A stretch of DNA of 30,288 bases from CALFVT01 sp039989855. GTDB taxonomy: Bacteria; Pseudomonadota; Alphaproteobacteria; Caulobacterales; Maricaulaceae. The stretch is from contig JBDXGZ010000006.1 of assembly GCA_039989855.1 (NCBI GenBank), positions 1 to 30,288 on the forward strand, written 5' to 3'. Below are positions 7,732-15,463 of the stretch, one piece after another. Below the pieces are notes generated by a model. The model made no database searches. It was not told the origin of the DNA and saw nothing but the letters and a program-made list of their open reading frames with translations. Numbering within the stretch: position 1 is the stretch's first letter; every line of letters begins with the position of its first letter. Position numbers and translations under genes: made by a program.

Positions 7732-9012
7732 TTATTCAGGCTTGGCAAATATTATAGCCGCATTTGTACCGCCAAAACCAAATGAATTTGATAAAACCGC
7801 AGAGCCTTTAAAGGGTTTGGGCTTAAGTGGCACCAAATCAATCTCAGTATCAATCGAACAATTCTCTAAATTGAGTGTCGCAGGCGCAACTTGATCGCGC
7901 AGTGCCAATATCGAGAACACAGCCTCAATCGCTCCAGCCGCGCCGAGCAAATGCCCTGTGGCAGATTTAGTCGATGACATAAGTAGGTTTTTAGCATGTT
8001 CACCAAAGCGGCGTTCAACAGCTTTCACTTCAATTTCATCACCCACAGGCGTAGATGTCCCGTGAGCGTTGACGTAGCCAATTTCTGATATATCAATAGC
8101 TGCGTCATTAATCGCCGCGCTCATGGCTCTATACCCCCCGTTTCCGTCAGGCGGTGGGCTTGTTATGTGGTGAGCATCACCCGACAGGCCGTAGCCTTTA
8201 TATTCGGCGTAAATATGCGCGCCCCGCGCTTTCGCATGCTCATATTCTTCAAGGACAACAATACCCGCGCCCTCGCCCATTAAAAACCCGTCTCGTCCCT
8301 CATCGTAAGGACGGGAGGCTTTTTCAGGTTCATCATTATAACCCGTCGTCATCGCACGGCAGGCAACAAAACTTGCAATTCCTAAGCGGCAAACAGCCGC
8401 TTCTGCGCCGCCCGCAACCATAACGTCCGCGTCACCATGTTGGATAAGGCGAGCTGCATCACCAATGGCATGAACGCCAGAGGCACAAGCTGTCACAACA
8501 GAATGGTTTGGCCCTTGAAAACCGTAACGCATCGAGACTTGCCCAGACGCTAAATTAATCAACATACCAGGAATAACAAAGGGGCTGAGACGGCGTGGGC
8601 CTTTTTCAACGAGGGTAATCGACGCATTATAGGTTGTTTCAAGACCTCCAATTCCAGAGCCAATCATAACCCCTGTGCGGTGACGGGCCTCAAGCTCATC
8701 CTCACTCGGCATCCATCCAGAATCTTTAATAGCTTCATCAGCCGCAGCAATACCATAAAGAATGAAATCATCGATGCGTTTGCGGTCACGCGCGGGCATG
8801 ACACTATCCGGATCAAAGGCTCCCTCATCAGGGACATCCGCATCGTCTACCCTTGGAACAAAAGCAGCGACCTTGCAGGCAAGGTCGCTGGCATCAAATT
8901 TCGTAATTTTCTTAGCGCCGGATTTCCCAGCAAGAAGGTTTTCCCATGCGACGTCTTTACCGCACCCAACAGGCGTTACAAGGCCTATACCAGTGACAAC
9001 AACGCGCCGCAT
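7732..9012 (-). CDS. fabF: Beta-ketoacyl-ACP synthase II
   Basis: FabF condenses malonyl-ACP with acyl-ACP to elongate fatty acids in the cytosolic type II system, and is the isozyme associated with temperature control of cis-vaccenate. The 426-residue thiolase-fold enzyme has the Cys-His-His triad: C176 (TACASGVHA), H317 (NAHGTSTPVGD) and H354 (SATGHLLGAAG). The nearby lysine K349 and the FGFGGTNAA end are intact. It lies 14 bases after acpP with an AGGAG ribosome site that overlaps the acpP stop. A central insertion (about residues 50-75, DDADVPDEGAFDPDS) is typical of alphaproteobacterial FabF. Confidence 0.96.
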   Translation of the reverse strand: MRRVVVTGIGLVTPVGCGKDVAWENLLAGKSGAKKITKFDASDLACKVAAFVPRVDDADVPDEGAFDPDSVMPARDRKRIDDFILYGIAAADEAIKDSGWMPSEDELEARHRTGVMIGSGIGGLETTYNASITLVEKGPRRLSPFVIPGMLINLASGQVSMRYGFQGPNHSVVTACASGVHAIGDAARLIQHGDADVMVAGGAEAAVCRLGIASFVACRAMTTGYNDEPEKASRPYDEGRDGFLMGEGAGIVVLEEYEHAKARGAHIYAEYKGYGLSGDAHHITSPPPDGNGGYRAMSAAINDAAIDISEIGYVNAHGTSTPVGDEIEVKAVERRFGEHAKNLLMSSTKSATGHLLGAAGAIEAVFSILALRDQVAPATLNLENCSIDTEIDLVPLKPKPFKGSAVLSNSFGFGGTNAAIIFAKPE

Positions 9013-9026
9013 GAATAAGGCGTCTC

Positions 9027-9263
9027 CTAGCCTGCTTTTTCAGTGATGAACTTAACAGCGTCACCAACAGTTTGAATGTGCTCAGCAGCGTCGTCAGGAA
9101 TTTCGATATCAAATTCTTCTTCGAAAGCCATAACAAGCTCAACCGTATCAAGGCTATCAGCGCCAAGATCGTCAATGAAGTGAGCTTTATCTGTCACTTT
9201 ATCTTCATCAGCGTCTAGATGCTCAACGACCATCTTTTTTACGCGGGCTAAAATATCTGACAT
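9027..9263 (-). CDS. acpP: Acyl carrier protein
   Basis: AcpP carries growing acyl chains on a 4'-phosphopantetheine arm attached to the serine of the DSL motif (GADSLDT, S37), and also feeds lipid A and phospholipid synthesis. The 78-residue, strongly acidic four-helix protein is of normal length and has the invariant FIDDLGADSLDTVELVMAFE helix II region. The gene is separated from fabG by 163 bases, unlike the tight spacing of its neighbours, suggesting its own promoter; acpP is usually transcribed at a much higher level than the flanking genes. Confidence 0.97.
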   Translation of the reverse strand: MSDILARVKKMVVEHLDADEDKVTDKAHFIDDLGADSLDTVELVMAFEEEFDIEIPDDAAEHIQTVGDAVKFITEKAG

Positions 9264-9426
9264 AATGTGTCCTTTTTTGGTGCCAGCCTAGATAAATTAG
9301 GCATTTCGGCGGTTTAACGCAGTTAATTTAAGGGCTACCCCTCAAATTACAAGACCTGCTAAGTATCGGCGCGGTCACTAACATAGAATATTGCGACTGC
9401 AAAGCGAATTAGGCGTAAAAAAAGCC
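9264..9426 (-). promoter_or_regulatory. fabG-acpP intergenic gap, likely carrying an acpP promoter
   Basis: This 163-base gap breaks an otherwise tightly packed minus-strand operon just before acpP. On the minus strand TTGTAA is followed after 16 bases by TAAATT, a weak promoter-like pair around 9324-9351. A T7 run follows the fabG stop but has no convincing GC-rich stem. The inference of an internal promoter rests mainly on gap size and the known high expression of acpP. Confidence 0.3.
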
Positions 9427-10167
9427 TTAGATCATTGCCATACCACCATTCACATGGAATGTTTGGCCAGTAATGTAATTTGCAGCGTCAGACGCCAAAA
9501 ATGCAACCGTCTTTGCAATATCATCGCCCGCACCTAATTTACCAGCGGGAATTTTTGATAAAATTCCTTCTTTTTGCGCGTCTGTTAGCACGTCTGTCAT
9601 AGGCGATGCGATGAACCCAGGGGCGACACAGTTCACAGTCACACCGCGGCTCGCAACTTCTTGAGCAAGAGATTTAGAAAAACCAATCATACCTGCTTTA
9701 GAAGCCGCATAGTTGGACTGCCCTGCATTTCCTGTCACACCGACAACGGAAGTTACACCAATAATACGTCCGTGACGTGCTTTCATCATGCTCCGAAGGC
9801 ATGATTTGGCGAGCCGGTAATAAGCCTCAAGATTGACTTTTTGCACAAGCGCCCAATCATCGTCCTTCATCCGCATCAGAAGACCATCACGCGTAAGACC
9901 AGCGTTTGACACTAATATGTCAACACCGCCGCCAAGCGCATCAGCCGCTTGCTTGACTAGACCGTCAACCGCGTCAGAATCTGATAAATTACAAGGAGTT
10001 ATGGACACACGCTCACCCAAATCAGCGGCTAATGCCTCTAATTTTTCAACGCGTGTTCCCGATATAGCAATATTTGCACCCAAAGCATGGAGTTGACGGG
10101 CTGTCGCCTCACCCAATCCGCCTGTTGCACCTGTAACAAGGGCGTTTTTTCCTGATAAATCAAACAT
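9427..10167 (-). CDS. fabG: 3-oxoacyl-ACP reductase
   Basis: FabG reduces 3-ketoacyl-ACP with NADPH in each fatty-acid elongation round. The 246-residue short-chain dehydrogenase has the Rossmann glycine motif TGATGGLG (12-19), NAG (88-90), and the catalytic S140, Y153 and K157 (YAASK). The C-terminus NGGMAMI is typical for FabG. It begins 9 bases after fabD, consistent with co-transcription. The neighbours fabD, acpP and fabF make it the housekeeping reductase rather than a paralogue. Confidence 0.96.
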   Translation of the reverse strand: MFDLSGKNALVTGATGGLGEATARQLHALGANIAISGTRVEKLEALAADLGERVSITPCNLSDSDAVDGLVKQAADALGGGVDILVSNAGLTRDGLLMRMKDDDWALVQKVNLEAYYRLAKSCLRSMMKARHGRIIGVTSVVGVTGNAGQSNYAASKAGMIGFSKSLAQEVASRGVTVNCVAPGFIASPMTDVLTDAQKEGILSKIPAGKLGAGDDIAKTVAFLASDAANYITGQTFHVNGGMAMI

Positions 10168-10176
10168 TATATATCT

Positions 10177-11124
10177 CTACTCTTTAATCTGCGTTGCAAA
10201 CGCTTCTAGCTGCTCTGGCGTCCCAACGGCAAGCCCGTTTATACCTTTAACAATACGACGTAACATTACTGTGAGGACTTTCCCGTGGCCAAATTCAGCT
10301 ATATGGGTCACGCCTGCATCCTCGGCCATCCACGTAATAGACTCGCGCCAACGGACACGCCCTGTCACCTGAGCGACCAAATCTGCTTTTAATTGTTCAG
10401 GGTCAGACACGGGACTTGCGGTGACATTGTTCACAATCGGCGTAACAGGAGCCTTAAAGCTTACACTCGCCAAAGCCTCCGCCATCGCATCAGCGGCAGG
10501 CTGCATGAGACCGCAGTGGAACGGGGCAGACACAGGCAGAATCACAGCCTTTTTAACGCCGTTTTCGCGCGCATATCCCGCAGCCGCTTCCACGGCTGCT
10601 TTTTCGCCAGATAAAACAATCTGCCCAACAGCATTATCATTCGCAATTTGGCAAATACCTTTCGAAGCGGCAAATTCAACAGCGGCTGCGGCATCCTCAA
10701 GGGACGCACCTAATAAAGCCGCCATTGCACCCTTTCCAACAGGCACTGCGGATTGCATCGCATTGCCGCGTATACGCAAAAGCCGTGCCGTATCTTCAAG
10801 CGAGACAACGCCTGCAGCGCACAGGGCTGAATATTCACCGAGTGAATGCCCTGCGAGAAACTTAGCCGCCGAGATATTTACATCAAATTCGCGGCGCAAC
10901 ACCTCAACAACAGCCATGGAGACAGCCATAAGAGCGGGCTGAGCATTAGCCGTTAAGGTTAAGTCTTCTGCAGACCCATCCCACATTATAGTAGAGAGTT
11001 TCTGCGATAAAGCCTCATCAACCTGATTAAAAACAGCTTTCGCAATGGGGAAGTTTTCAGCTAAGTCTTTCCCCATTCCAACAGATTGACTTCCTTGTCC
11101 GGGAAAAACAAATGCGTAGGACAT
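10177..11124 (-). CDS. fabD: Malonyl-CoA:ACP acyltransferase
   Basis: FabD moves malonyl from CoA to the ACP arm, making the elongation substrate. The 315-residue enzyme shows FPGQGSQ (7-13), the nucleophile elbow GHSLGE with S94, and the partner histidine H203 in APFHCGLM. It is the first gene of the minus-strand run fabD-fabG-acpP-fabF-mltG-gmk. The 234-base gap to rpsF holds divergent signals for both directions. Family length and motifs are normal. Confidence 0.96.
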   Translation of the reverse strand: MSYAFVFPGQGSQSVGMGKDLAENFPIAKAVFNQVDEALSQKLSTIMWDGSAEDLTLTANAQPALMAVSMAVVEVLRREFDVNISAAKFLAGHSLGEYSALCAAGVVSLEDTARLLRIRGNAMQSAVPVGKGAMAALLGASLEDAAAAVEFAASKGICQIANDNAVGQIVLSGEKAAVEAAAGYARENGVKKAVILPVSAPFHCGLMQPAADAMAEALASVSFKAPVTPIVNNVTASPVSDPEQLKADLVAQVTGRVRWRESITWMAEDAGVTHIAEFGHGKVLTVMLRRIVKGINGLAVGTPEQLEAFATQIKE

Positions 11125-11159
11125 ATTACACCCTTCAGTATCTAAACTTTTAAAGGCGC

Positions 11160-11187
11160 TTTATAGAGCCAAAATCTAAGGCCACAA
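11160..11187 (-). promoter_or_regulatory. Putative fabD promoter
   Basis: On the minus strand TTGTGG (plus 11182-11187) and TATAAA (plus 11160-11165) are 16 bases apart, about 36 bases upstream of the fabD ATG. It is the best sigma-70-like pair in this half of the fabD-rpsF gap. It is a pattern match only. Confidence 0.35.
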
Positions 11188-11262
11188 GTAATATAAGGGC
11201 TTGATTTTACCTTAAATAAGGCTAAAAGCCCACCACTTAACCGGATGCGGTCCGTTTGATAT

Positions 11263-11281
11263 GTTTGACATGGGGTCAAAC
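11263..11281. promoter_or_regulatory. Inverted repeat GTTTGAC/GTCAAAC upstream of rpsF
   Basis: Perfect 7-base arms GTTTGAC (11263-11269) and GTCAAAC (11275-11281) with a 5-base spacer, about 80 bases before the rpsF start. A shorter dyad CGGA/TCCG lies just upstream (11242-11254), and CCTTA/TAAGG at 11210-11221. The left arm contains TTGACA, but no matching -10 lies 16-18 bases downstream. It may be an operator or the 5' part of the rpsF leader RNA. Confidence 0.35.
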
Positions 11282-11291
11282 TACTCAGTCG

Positions 11292-11317
11292 GAGCCATCA
11301 TTCAGAGCCATCCTTCA
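11292..11317 (+). repeat. Tandem 13-base repeat in the rpsF leader
   Basis: GAGCCATCATTCA (11292-11304) is followed directly by GAGCCATCCTTCA (11305-11317), 12 of 13 bases identical. The second unit supplies part of the hairpin described separately. It looks like a small duplication. Confidence 0.6.
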
Positions 11318-11331
11318 TGGTCGTCTGAATG
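11299..11331 (+). promoter_or_regulatory. Leader hairpin before rpsF, candidate S6:S18 autoregulatory element
   Basis: CATTCAGA (11299-11306) pairs with TCTGAATG (11324-11331). Inside, CCAT pairs with ATGG around a CCTTC loop, leaving an asymmetric bulge of G on the left and TCG on the right. The hairpin ends 27 bases before the rpsF ATG, and CCG follows the stem directly. Autoregulatory hairpins bound by the S6:S18 complex, with a conserved CCG in a bulge, are known upstream of rpsF in many bacteria. The match to that motif here is approximate. There is no U-run, so it is not a terminator. Confidence 0.4.
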
Positions 11332-11358
11332 CCGCAGCCAAATACGAAGGACATTGAC

Positions 11359-11712
11359 ATGTCATTTTACGAGCATGTCATCATTTCACGCCCGGACGTT
11401 TCTCCGGCTGCTGTTGAAACGATGATAGAAGAAACATCCAAAAAGATCGAAAATCTTGGCGGAAGCGTCCACGGCGCTGAATATTGGGGTCTGCGTAATC
11501 TTGCATACCGCATGAACAAAAATCGTAAGGCTCACTATAGCCTACTAAAAGTTGAAGCCCCAGCGGGCGCACTCCACGAAATTGAGCGTCAGCACCGTAT
11601 CAACGAAGATATCTTACGTTACATGACAATCAAGGTTGAAGAACTCTCTGAGGATCCCTCACCTATTCTAGCTAAGCGTGAAGAACGTAAGCGTCGCGAG
11701 CGGAGAAACTAG
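11359..11712 (+). CDS. rpsF: 30S ribosomal protein S6
   Basis: S6 binds the central domain of 16S rRNA as a dimer with S18. The 117 residues begin MSFYEHVIISRPDVSPAAVE, matching the alphaproteobacterial S6 start, and include YWGLRNLAYRMNKNRKAHY. The basic tail KREERKRRERRN is usual. I start at 11359, with AAGGA nine bases upstream; a frame open from 11329 would add ten atypical residues lying within the leader. First gene of rpsF-rpsR-rplI, followed by rpsR after three bases. Divergent from fabD, as in many alphaproteobacteria. Confidence 0.96.
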   Translation: MSFYEHVIISRPDVSPAAVETMIEETSKKIENLGGSVHGAEYWGLRNLAYRMNKNRKAHYSLLKVEAPAGALHEIERQHRINEDILRYMTIKVEELSEDPSPILAKREERKRRERRN

Positions 11713-11715
11713 ATC

Positions 11716-11976
11716 ATGGCTAAACAAGCGATTAAAATTGAAAACTTACCGTCACGGACATCTTTTCGTCGTCGTCGTAAAGTCTGCCCATTCTCATCTG
11801 ACAATGGCCTAACAATTGACTATAAAGATCCGAAACTTCTTCAGCGCTACATGTCTGAAAAAGGCAAGATCGTCCCGAGTCGGATTACTGCCGTCTCTCG
11901 CAAGAAGCAACGTGAACTGGCCCGCGCAATCAAACGCGCTCGTTTCCTCGGCCTGCTTCCTTATGAGACGAAATAG
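11716..11976 (+). CDS. rpsR: 30S ribosomal protein S18
   Basis: S18 forms a heterodimer with S6 on the 30S platform. The 86-residue, highly basic protein has the S18 signature RRRKVCPFSS followed by IDYKDPKLLQRYMSEKGKIVPSRITAVSRK (quoted here in part as IVPSRITAVSRKKQ) and the closing ARFLGLLPY. It retains one cysteine in KVCPF. It sits three bases after rpsF and nine before rplI, so the three are one operon. Confidence 0.97.
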   Translation: MAKQAIKIENLPSRTSFRRRRKVCPFSSDNGLTIDYKDPKLLQRYMSEKGKIVPSRITAVSRKKQRELARAIKRARFLGLLPYETK

Positions 11977-11985
11977 GAGCTGATC

Positions 11986-12603
11986 ATGGAAATCATTCTA
12001 CTAGAACGTATTGAAAAGCTTGGCAGCATGGGCGACGTTGTTAACGTCAAGCCTGGTTTTGCTCGTAACTTCCTTTTGCCACAGCAAAAAGCCCTTCGTG
12101 CGACCAAAGCTAATATGGCTCGCTTTGAAGCGGAACGGGAATTTCTCGAAAAGCGCAATGAAGAAACACGCGCTGCGGCGTCAACATCTGGCGAAGGTCT
12201 CGACGGCACAAGCTACGTCATCATTCGTAAGGCTGGTGATACTGGACAGCTTTACGGGTCTGTATCAGCTCGTGATGTTGTTGAAAGTGTTGGCGGAGAC
12301 GTTAAGCGTAATATGGTTAGCCTTGAGCAACCGATTAAAGCTTTAGGTCTTCACAATGTTTCAATTAAGCTTCACCCTGAAGTCTCTATCTCAGTTGTTG
12401 TAAATGTAGCACGCTCTGAAGAAGAAGCTGAACGTCAAGCCAAAGGCGAAGACGTAATTGCTATGCAACATGAGCAAGACCGAGCTGACGCTGAAGACGC
12501 TGCATCTGAGCGCGCTGAAATTGCTGCTGAAATGTTTGACGAAGGACGCGATCCTGAGCAGGACATTCCTGATTCGGCTGAATCAAAAGGCGAAGAAGAG
12601 TAA
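11986..12603 (+). CDS. rplI: 50S ribosomal protein L9 with acidic C-terminal extension
   Basis: L9 binds 23S rRNA near the L1 stalk and affects frameshift fidelity. The N-terminal rRNA-binding lobe (MEIILLERIEKLGSMGDVVNV, residues 1-50) is canonical, followed by the connecting helix (45-70) and the C-terminal lobe (74-146, with GQLYGSVSARDVVE). Residues about 147-205 form an acidic, low-complexity tail rich in Glu, Asp and Ala. Alphaproteobacterial L9 proteins often carry a tail of about 40-50 residues, so this is long but not unique. GGAG precedes the ATG. The gene ends the ribosomal operon before a strong terminator. Confidence 0.95.
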   Translation: MEIILLERIEKLGSMGDVVNVKPGFARNFLLPQQKALRATKANMARFEAEREFLEKRNEETRAAASTSGEGLDGTSYVIIRKAGDTGQLYGSVSARDVVESVGGDVKRNMVSLEQPIKALGLHNVSIKLHPEVSISVVVNVARSEEEAERQAKGEDVIAMQHEQDRADAEDAASERAEIAAEMFDEGRDPEQDIPDSAESKGEEE

Positions 12604-12627
12604 TCTTCTCCCTCATTTATTCGAAAG

Positions 12628-12653
12628 CCCGGCCTCTGAGCCGGGTTTTTTTT
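12628..12653 (+). terminator. Rho-independent terminator after rplI
   Basis: CCCGGC (12628-12633), a 6-base loop CTCTGA, GCCGGG (12640-12645), then T8 (12646-12653). All six stem pairs are G-C. It lies 25 bases past the rplI stop and separates the ribosomal operon from dnaB, which must therefore have its own promoter or depend on read-through. Confidence 0.93.
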
Positions 12654-12657
12654 GCCT

Positions 12658-12678
12658 TGTGCATAACCATGTGGGTAA
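12658..12678 (-). promoter_or_regulatory. Two DnaA-box-like 9-mers upstream of dnaB
   Basis: Read on the minus strand, 12658-12666 is TTATGCACA, which fits TTATNCACA exactly, and 12670-12678 is TTACCCACA, one mismatch from TTATCCACA. They are in the same orientation, 12 bases apart centre to centre, directly after the terminator and about 100 bases before the dnaB start. DnaA acts as a transcription factor for replication genes in Caulobacter; its action here is inference. The rest of the gap to 12773 shows no clear -35/-10 pair. Confidence 0.4.
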
Positions 12679-12773
12679 GCTGTGAGCATTTATAGCCTTC
12701 TCAAAATAGATGCACACATATTCTTCTAAATCTCGACATAAGTCTGCCCAATTTCATTATGATATGTTAGACA

Positions 12774-14276
12774 ATGATTATGGCTTTTATTGATGATACA
12801 CCGCCTCCACCTCATGAGAGTGATGATGAGCTAAATGCTACTCCTTACAGTCAGGAGGCTGAACAAGCGCTTATTGGTGCTCTTTTATATGATAATGAGA
12901 TATTTCACCGTGTGAGCGGTATTGTTAAGGCCAAACATTTTTACAACCCTATCCATGTGCGCATCTTCGATTCTATCGCAACACTCGTTGAGCACGGCAA
13001 ACTCGCGGATGCGATTGTTCTTAAGAACCGTTTTGCCCAAGATGACACACTCGTTGATATCGGCGGCGTTGAATATTTAGCCCGTCTCCTCCATGACGCG
13101 CCAAGCGGGTCTGCTGCGCCTGAGTATGCTAAACTGATATTTGATCTCGCCATGCGGCGCGAACTTATTCGTCTTGGCCAAGACATAGCCAAAGACGCCA
13201 AAAACATGGAAAACGACGCTGACGCTATTGGCCAGATTGCCAATGCCGAAGGGCAACTCTTCTCTCTCGCAGAAGTCGGAACCGTTCAAGGCGGCTTTGA
13301 AAGCTTTGATCAATCCTTGTTAAAATCTATTGAGATGGCCACCGCCGCCTTTAGCCGTGACGGGAGTCTGTCTGGAATTTCGACAGGCCTAATAGACATG
13401 GACCGTCAGCTTTCAGGTCTACATAGATCAGATCTTATCATCCTCGCGGGGCGACCCTCTATGGGCAAATCATCCTTAGCCATGAACATCGCCTTCCACG
13501 CAGCCAAAGCCTTTAAAGAAGAGCGCGATGAAAACGGCATCATGAAGACCGTCAACGGCGCACGCGTAGCCTTTTTCAGCTTAGAGATGTCATCGGAACA
13601 ATTGGCCACGCGTCTACTCGCAGAGCAGGCCGAAATTTCATCTTTCCACATTCGCCGTGGTGATATTACAGCCGAACAATTTGAAGTCGTTAGAGACGCC
13701 GCGGATGAAATTAATTCTATCCCACTTTATATTGACGATACGGGCGGCATCTCTATTGGCCAGATGGCCGCGCGCTCACGGCGATTAAAACGCATGGAAG
13801 GTCTTGACTTGATTGTCGTTGACTATCTCCAACTACTAACGGGCGGTAGCCGTATGAAGTCATCAGATAACCGTGTGCAAGAAGTTAGTATGATTACGCA
13901 GGGTCTCAAGGCCCTCGCCAAAGAACTAGACGTTCCCGTCCTCGCCCTCGCGCAGCTATCTCGTCAAGTGGAACAGCGCGATGATAAGCGGCCTCAACTC
14001 TCTGACTTACGGGAATCAGGTTCCATTGAACAAGACGCAGATGTTGTCATGTTCGTTTACCGCGAGGAATATTACAAAGCTCGTATGGAGCCAACAGAAG
14101 GCACCCAAGAACACATGGATTGGCAAGCAGACATGGAACAGTTACACGGCAAAGCCGAAGTGATTGTTGGCAAGCAACGCCACGGCCCAATTGGAACGAT
14201 CAAATTATCCTTCCGCGCCGAGCTAACAAAGTTTGGCAACCTTGCCCAAGAAGACAATTATGATGGTATGGGATAA
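12774..14276 (+). CDS. dnaB: Replicative DNA helicase DnaB
   Basis: DnaB is the hexameric 5'-3' helicase of the replication fork. The 500-residue protein has the N-terminal collar domain (about 24-125, NATPYSQEAEQALIGALLYD), a linker, and the RecA-like motor with Walker A AGRPSMGKSS (225-234), Walker B LDLIVVDYLQLL, and the downstream ALAQLSRQVEQR and SGSIEQDADVV motifs. No intein is present at the Walker A site, a common insertion site. The start is ATG at 12774 or 12780; neither has an obvious Shine-Dalgarno, and I give the longer. alr follows after nine bases; the rplI-dnaB-alr order is conserved in alphaproteobacteria. Confidence 0.96.
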   Translation: MIMAFIDDTPPPPHESDDELNATPYSQEAEQALIGALLYDNEIFHRVSGIVKAKHFYNPIHVRIFDSIATLVEHGKLADAIVLKNRFAQDDTLVDIGGVEYLARLLHDAPSGSAAPEYAKLIFDLAMRRELIRLGQDIAKDAKNMENDADAIGQIANAEGQLFSLAEVGTVQGGFESFDQSLLKSIEMATAAFSRDGSLSGISTGLIDMDRQLSGLHRSDLIILAGRPSMGKSSLAMNIAFHAAKAFKEERDENGIMKTVNGARVAFFSLEMSSEQLATRLLAEQAEISSFHIRRGDITAEQFEVVRDAADEINSIPLYIDDTGGISIGQMAARSRRLKRMEGLDLIVVDYLQLLTGGSRMKSSDNRVQEVSMITQGLKALAKELDVPVLALAQLSRQVEQRDDKRPQLSDLRESGSIEQDADVVMFVYREEYYKARMEPTEGTQEHMDWQADMEQLHGKAEVIVGKQRHGPIGTIKLSFRAELTKFGNLAQEDNYDGMG

Positions 14277-14285
14277 ATAAACAAT

Positions 14286-15431
14286 ATGCCCCCTCCTCAT
14301 GAAATGACCGCGCAATATAGTGCGCGTGCAACGCTTAAGATTGACCTCGGTGCCGTGCAACGGAATTACCACGCCTTACAAAACAAGCTTGGACGCTCCG
14401 TTAAACTGGCTTCAAGCATCAAGGCAGATGCATACGGTCTTGGAGCCATCAGAGTCGGTAAAACATTATATGGTGCCGGTTGCCGTAACTTTTTCGTCGC
14501 CACTCCGGGTGAGGGAAAAATCCTACGCCAAGCCATTGGGGACACGGCGAGTATTTTCGTTTTAAACGGCCCTGCACCTAGAGATCTCGCGCTTTATCAT
14601 GGGGCAGACCTTAAACCTGTTATCAACTCTTTTGAGCAAGCGAAGGTCTGGCTCGACATGATCTCTGACGCACGGCGTCATCCTGCCTGCGCTATTCATA
14701 TCGACACTGGCATGAACAGGTTAGGTTTCGGACTGAAAGATCTAGAGCTTTTAGCTGGCAATAAGCGCATGGTCGAAAAACTCGTACCCGTCCTGATTAT
14801 GAGTCACCTTGCTTGCGCGTCTGACCCAAATTCTAAAATGAACGACGCGCAGTTAGGGCGATTTAGACGGCTCGCCGCAAAATTTCCCGTCATGCCGCTA
14901 AGTCTTGCTAATTCACCGGGTATCTATCTTGGGAAGCAGTACCATTTCCAAATGGTTCGCGCTGGATTGGGATTATATGCCAAAGACATTAGCAACGATA
15001 AGGCAAACAATATAACCGAGAATGCCCTGTCGCTTATGGCGCCTGTCTTACAAGTCCGCAACGTCGCTAAAGGTGAAAGCCTTGGCTATAATGCAAGCTA
15101 CGTGGCCAAACGTGATATGAAGATCGCCATTGTCGGCGCAGGATATGCCGACGGAATTCCTGTCGCGAGCAGCTCGACACATACGCAAGGCGGTGGCTAC
15201 GCCCGTATGCAAGGATTAACGGTTCCTATTGTCGGTCGCGTCAGTATGGACCTTACAATATTAGAAGTCACCAACCTACGCCGCGAGCTTCAATTGGGTG
15301 ACTGGGCTGAGTTTTTAGGCAATGATCTTCTAGCTTTAGCAAAATCAGCTGGGACTATTCCTTACGAAATACTTGTCCGCATGGGCAGCCGTTGCCGCCG
15401 TGATTATTTTAGTAGCGACCCTGACAACTAG
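14286..15431 (+). CDS. alr: Alanine racemase (PLP-dependent)
   Basis: Alr interconverts L- and D-alanine, supplying D-Ala for peptidoglycan. The 381-residue, two-domain protein has the PLP lysine in SIKADAYGLG (K46) and the second catalytic base, probably Y268, in LGYNASY. HIDTGMNRLGF and VGRVSMDLTILEV support a true alanine racemase rather than a YggS-type protein. It starts nine bases after dnaB, with no clear ribosome site, suggesting coupled translation. Length is typical. The gene faces the retropepsin gene, with 32 bases between the stops and no visible terminator. Confidence 0.93.
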   Translation: MPPPHEMTAQYSARATLKIDLGAVQRNYHALQNKLGRSVKLASSIKADAYGLGAIRVGKTLYGAGCRNFFVATPGEGKILRQAIGDTASIFVLNGPAPRDLALYHGADLKPVINSFEQAKVWLDMISDARRHPACAIHIDTGMNRLGFGLKDLELLAGNKRMVEKLVPVLIMSHLACASDPNSKMNDAQLGRFRRLAAKFPVMPLSLANSPGIYLGKQYHFQMVRAGLGLYAKDISNDKANNITENALSLMAPVLQVRNVAKGESLGYNASYVAKRDMKIAIVGAGYADGIPVASSSTHTQGGGYARMQGLTVPIVGRVSMDLTILEVTNLRRELQLGDWAEFLGNDLLALAKSAGTIPYEILVRMGSRCRRDYFSSDPDN

Positions 15432-15463
15432 GGCACGTGGATAAGGTTGAGTAACGTTAAGAC

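Noticed and set aside
11329..11358. Extended S6 start in the leader
   Set aside because: The ten extra residues do not fit S6 and would lie in the leader hairpin; ATG 11359 has AAGGA upstream and the family start.
11147..12773. Integrative or mobile element near the fabD-rpsF and rplI-dnaB gaps
   Set aside because: Gene order is conserved and no integrase, transposase, terminal repeats or tRNA is present.
13200..13500. Intein at the dnaB P-loop
   Set aside because: The frame is continuous through Walker A (AGRPSMGKSS) with normal family length.
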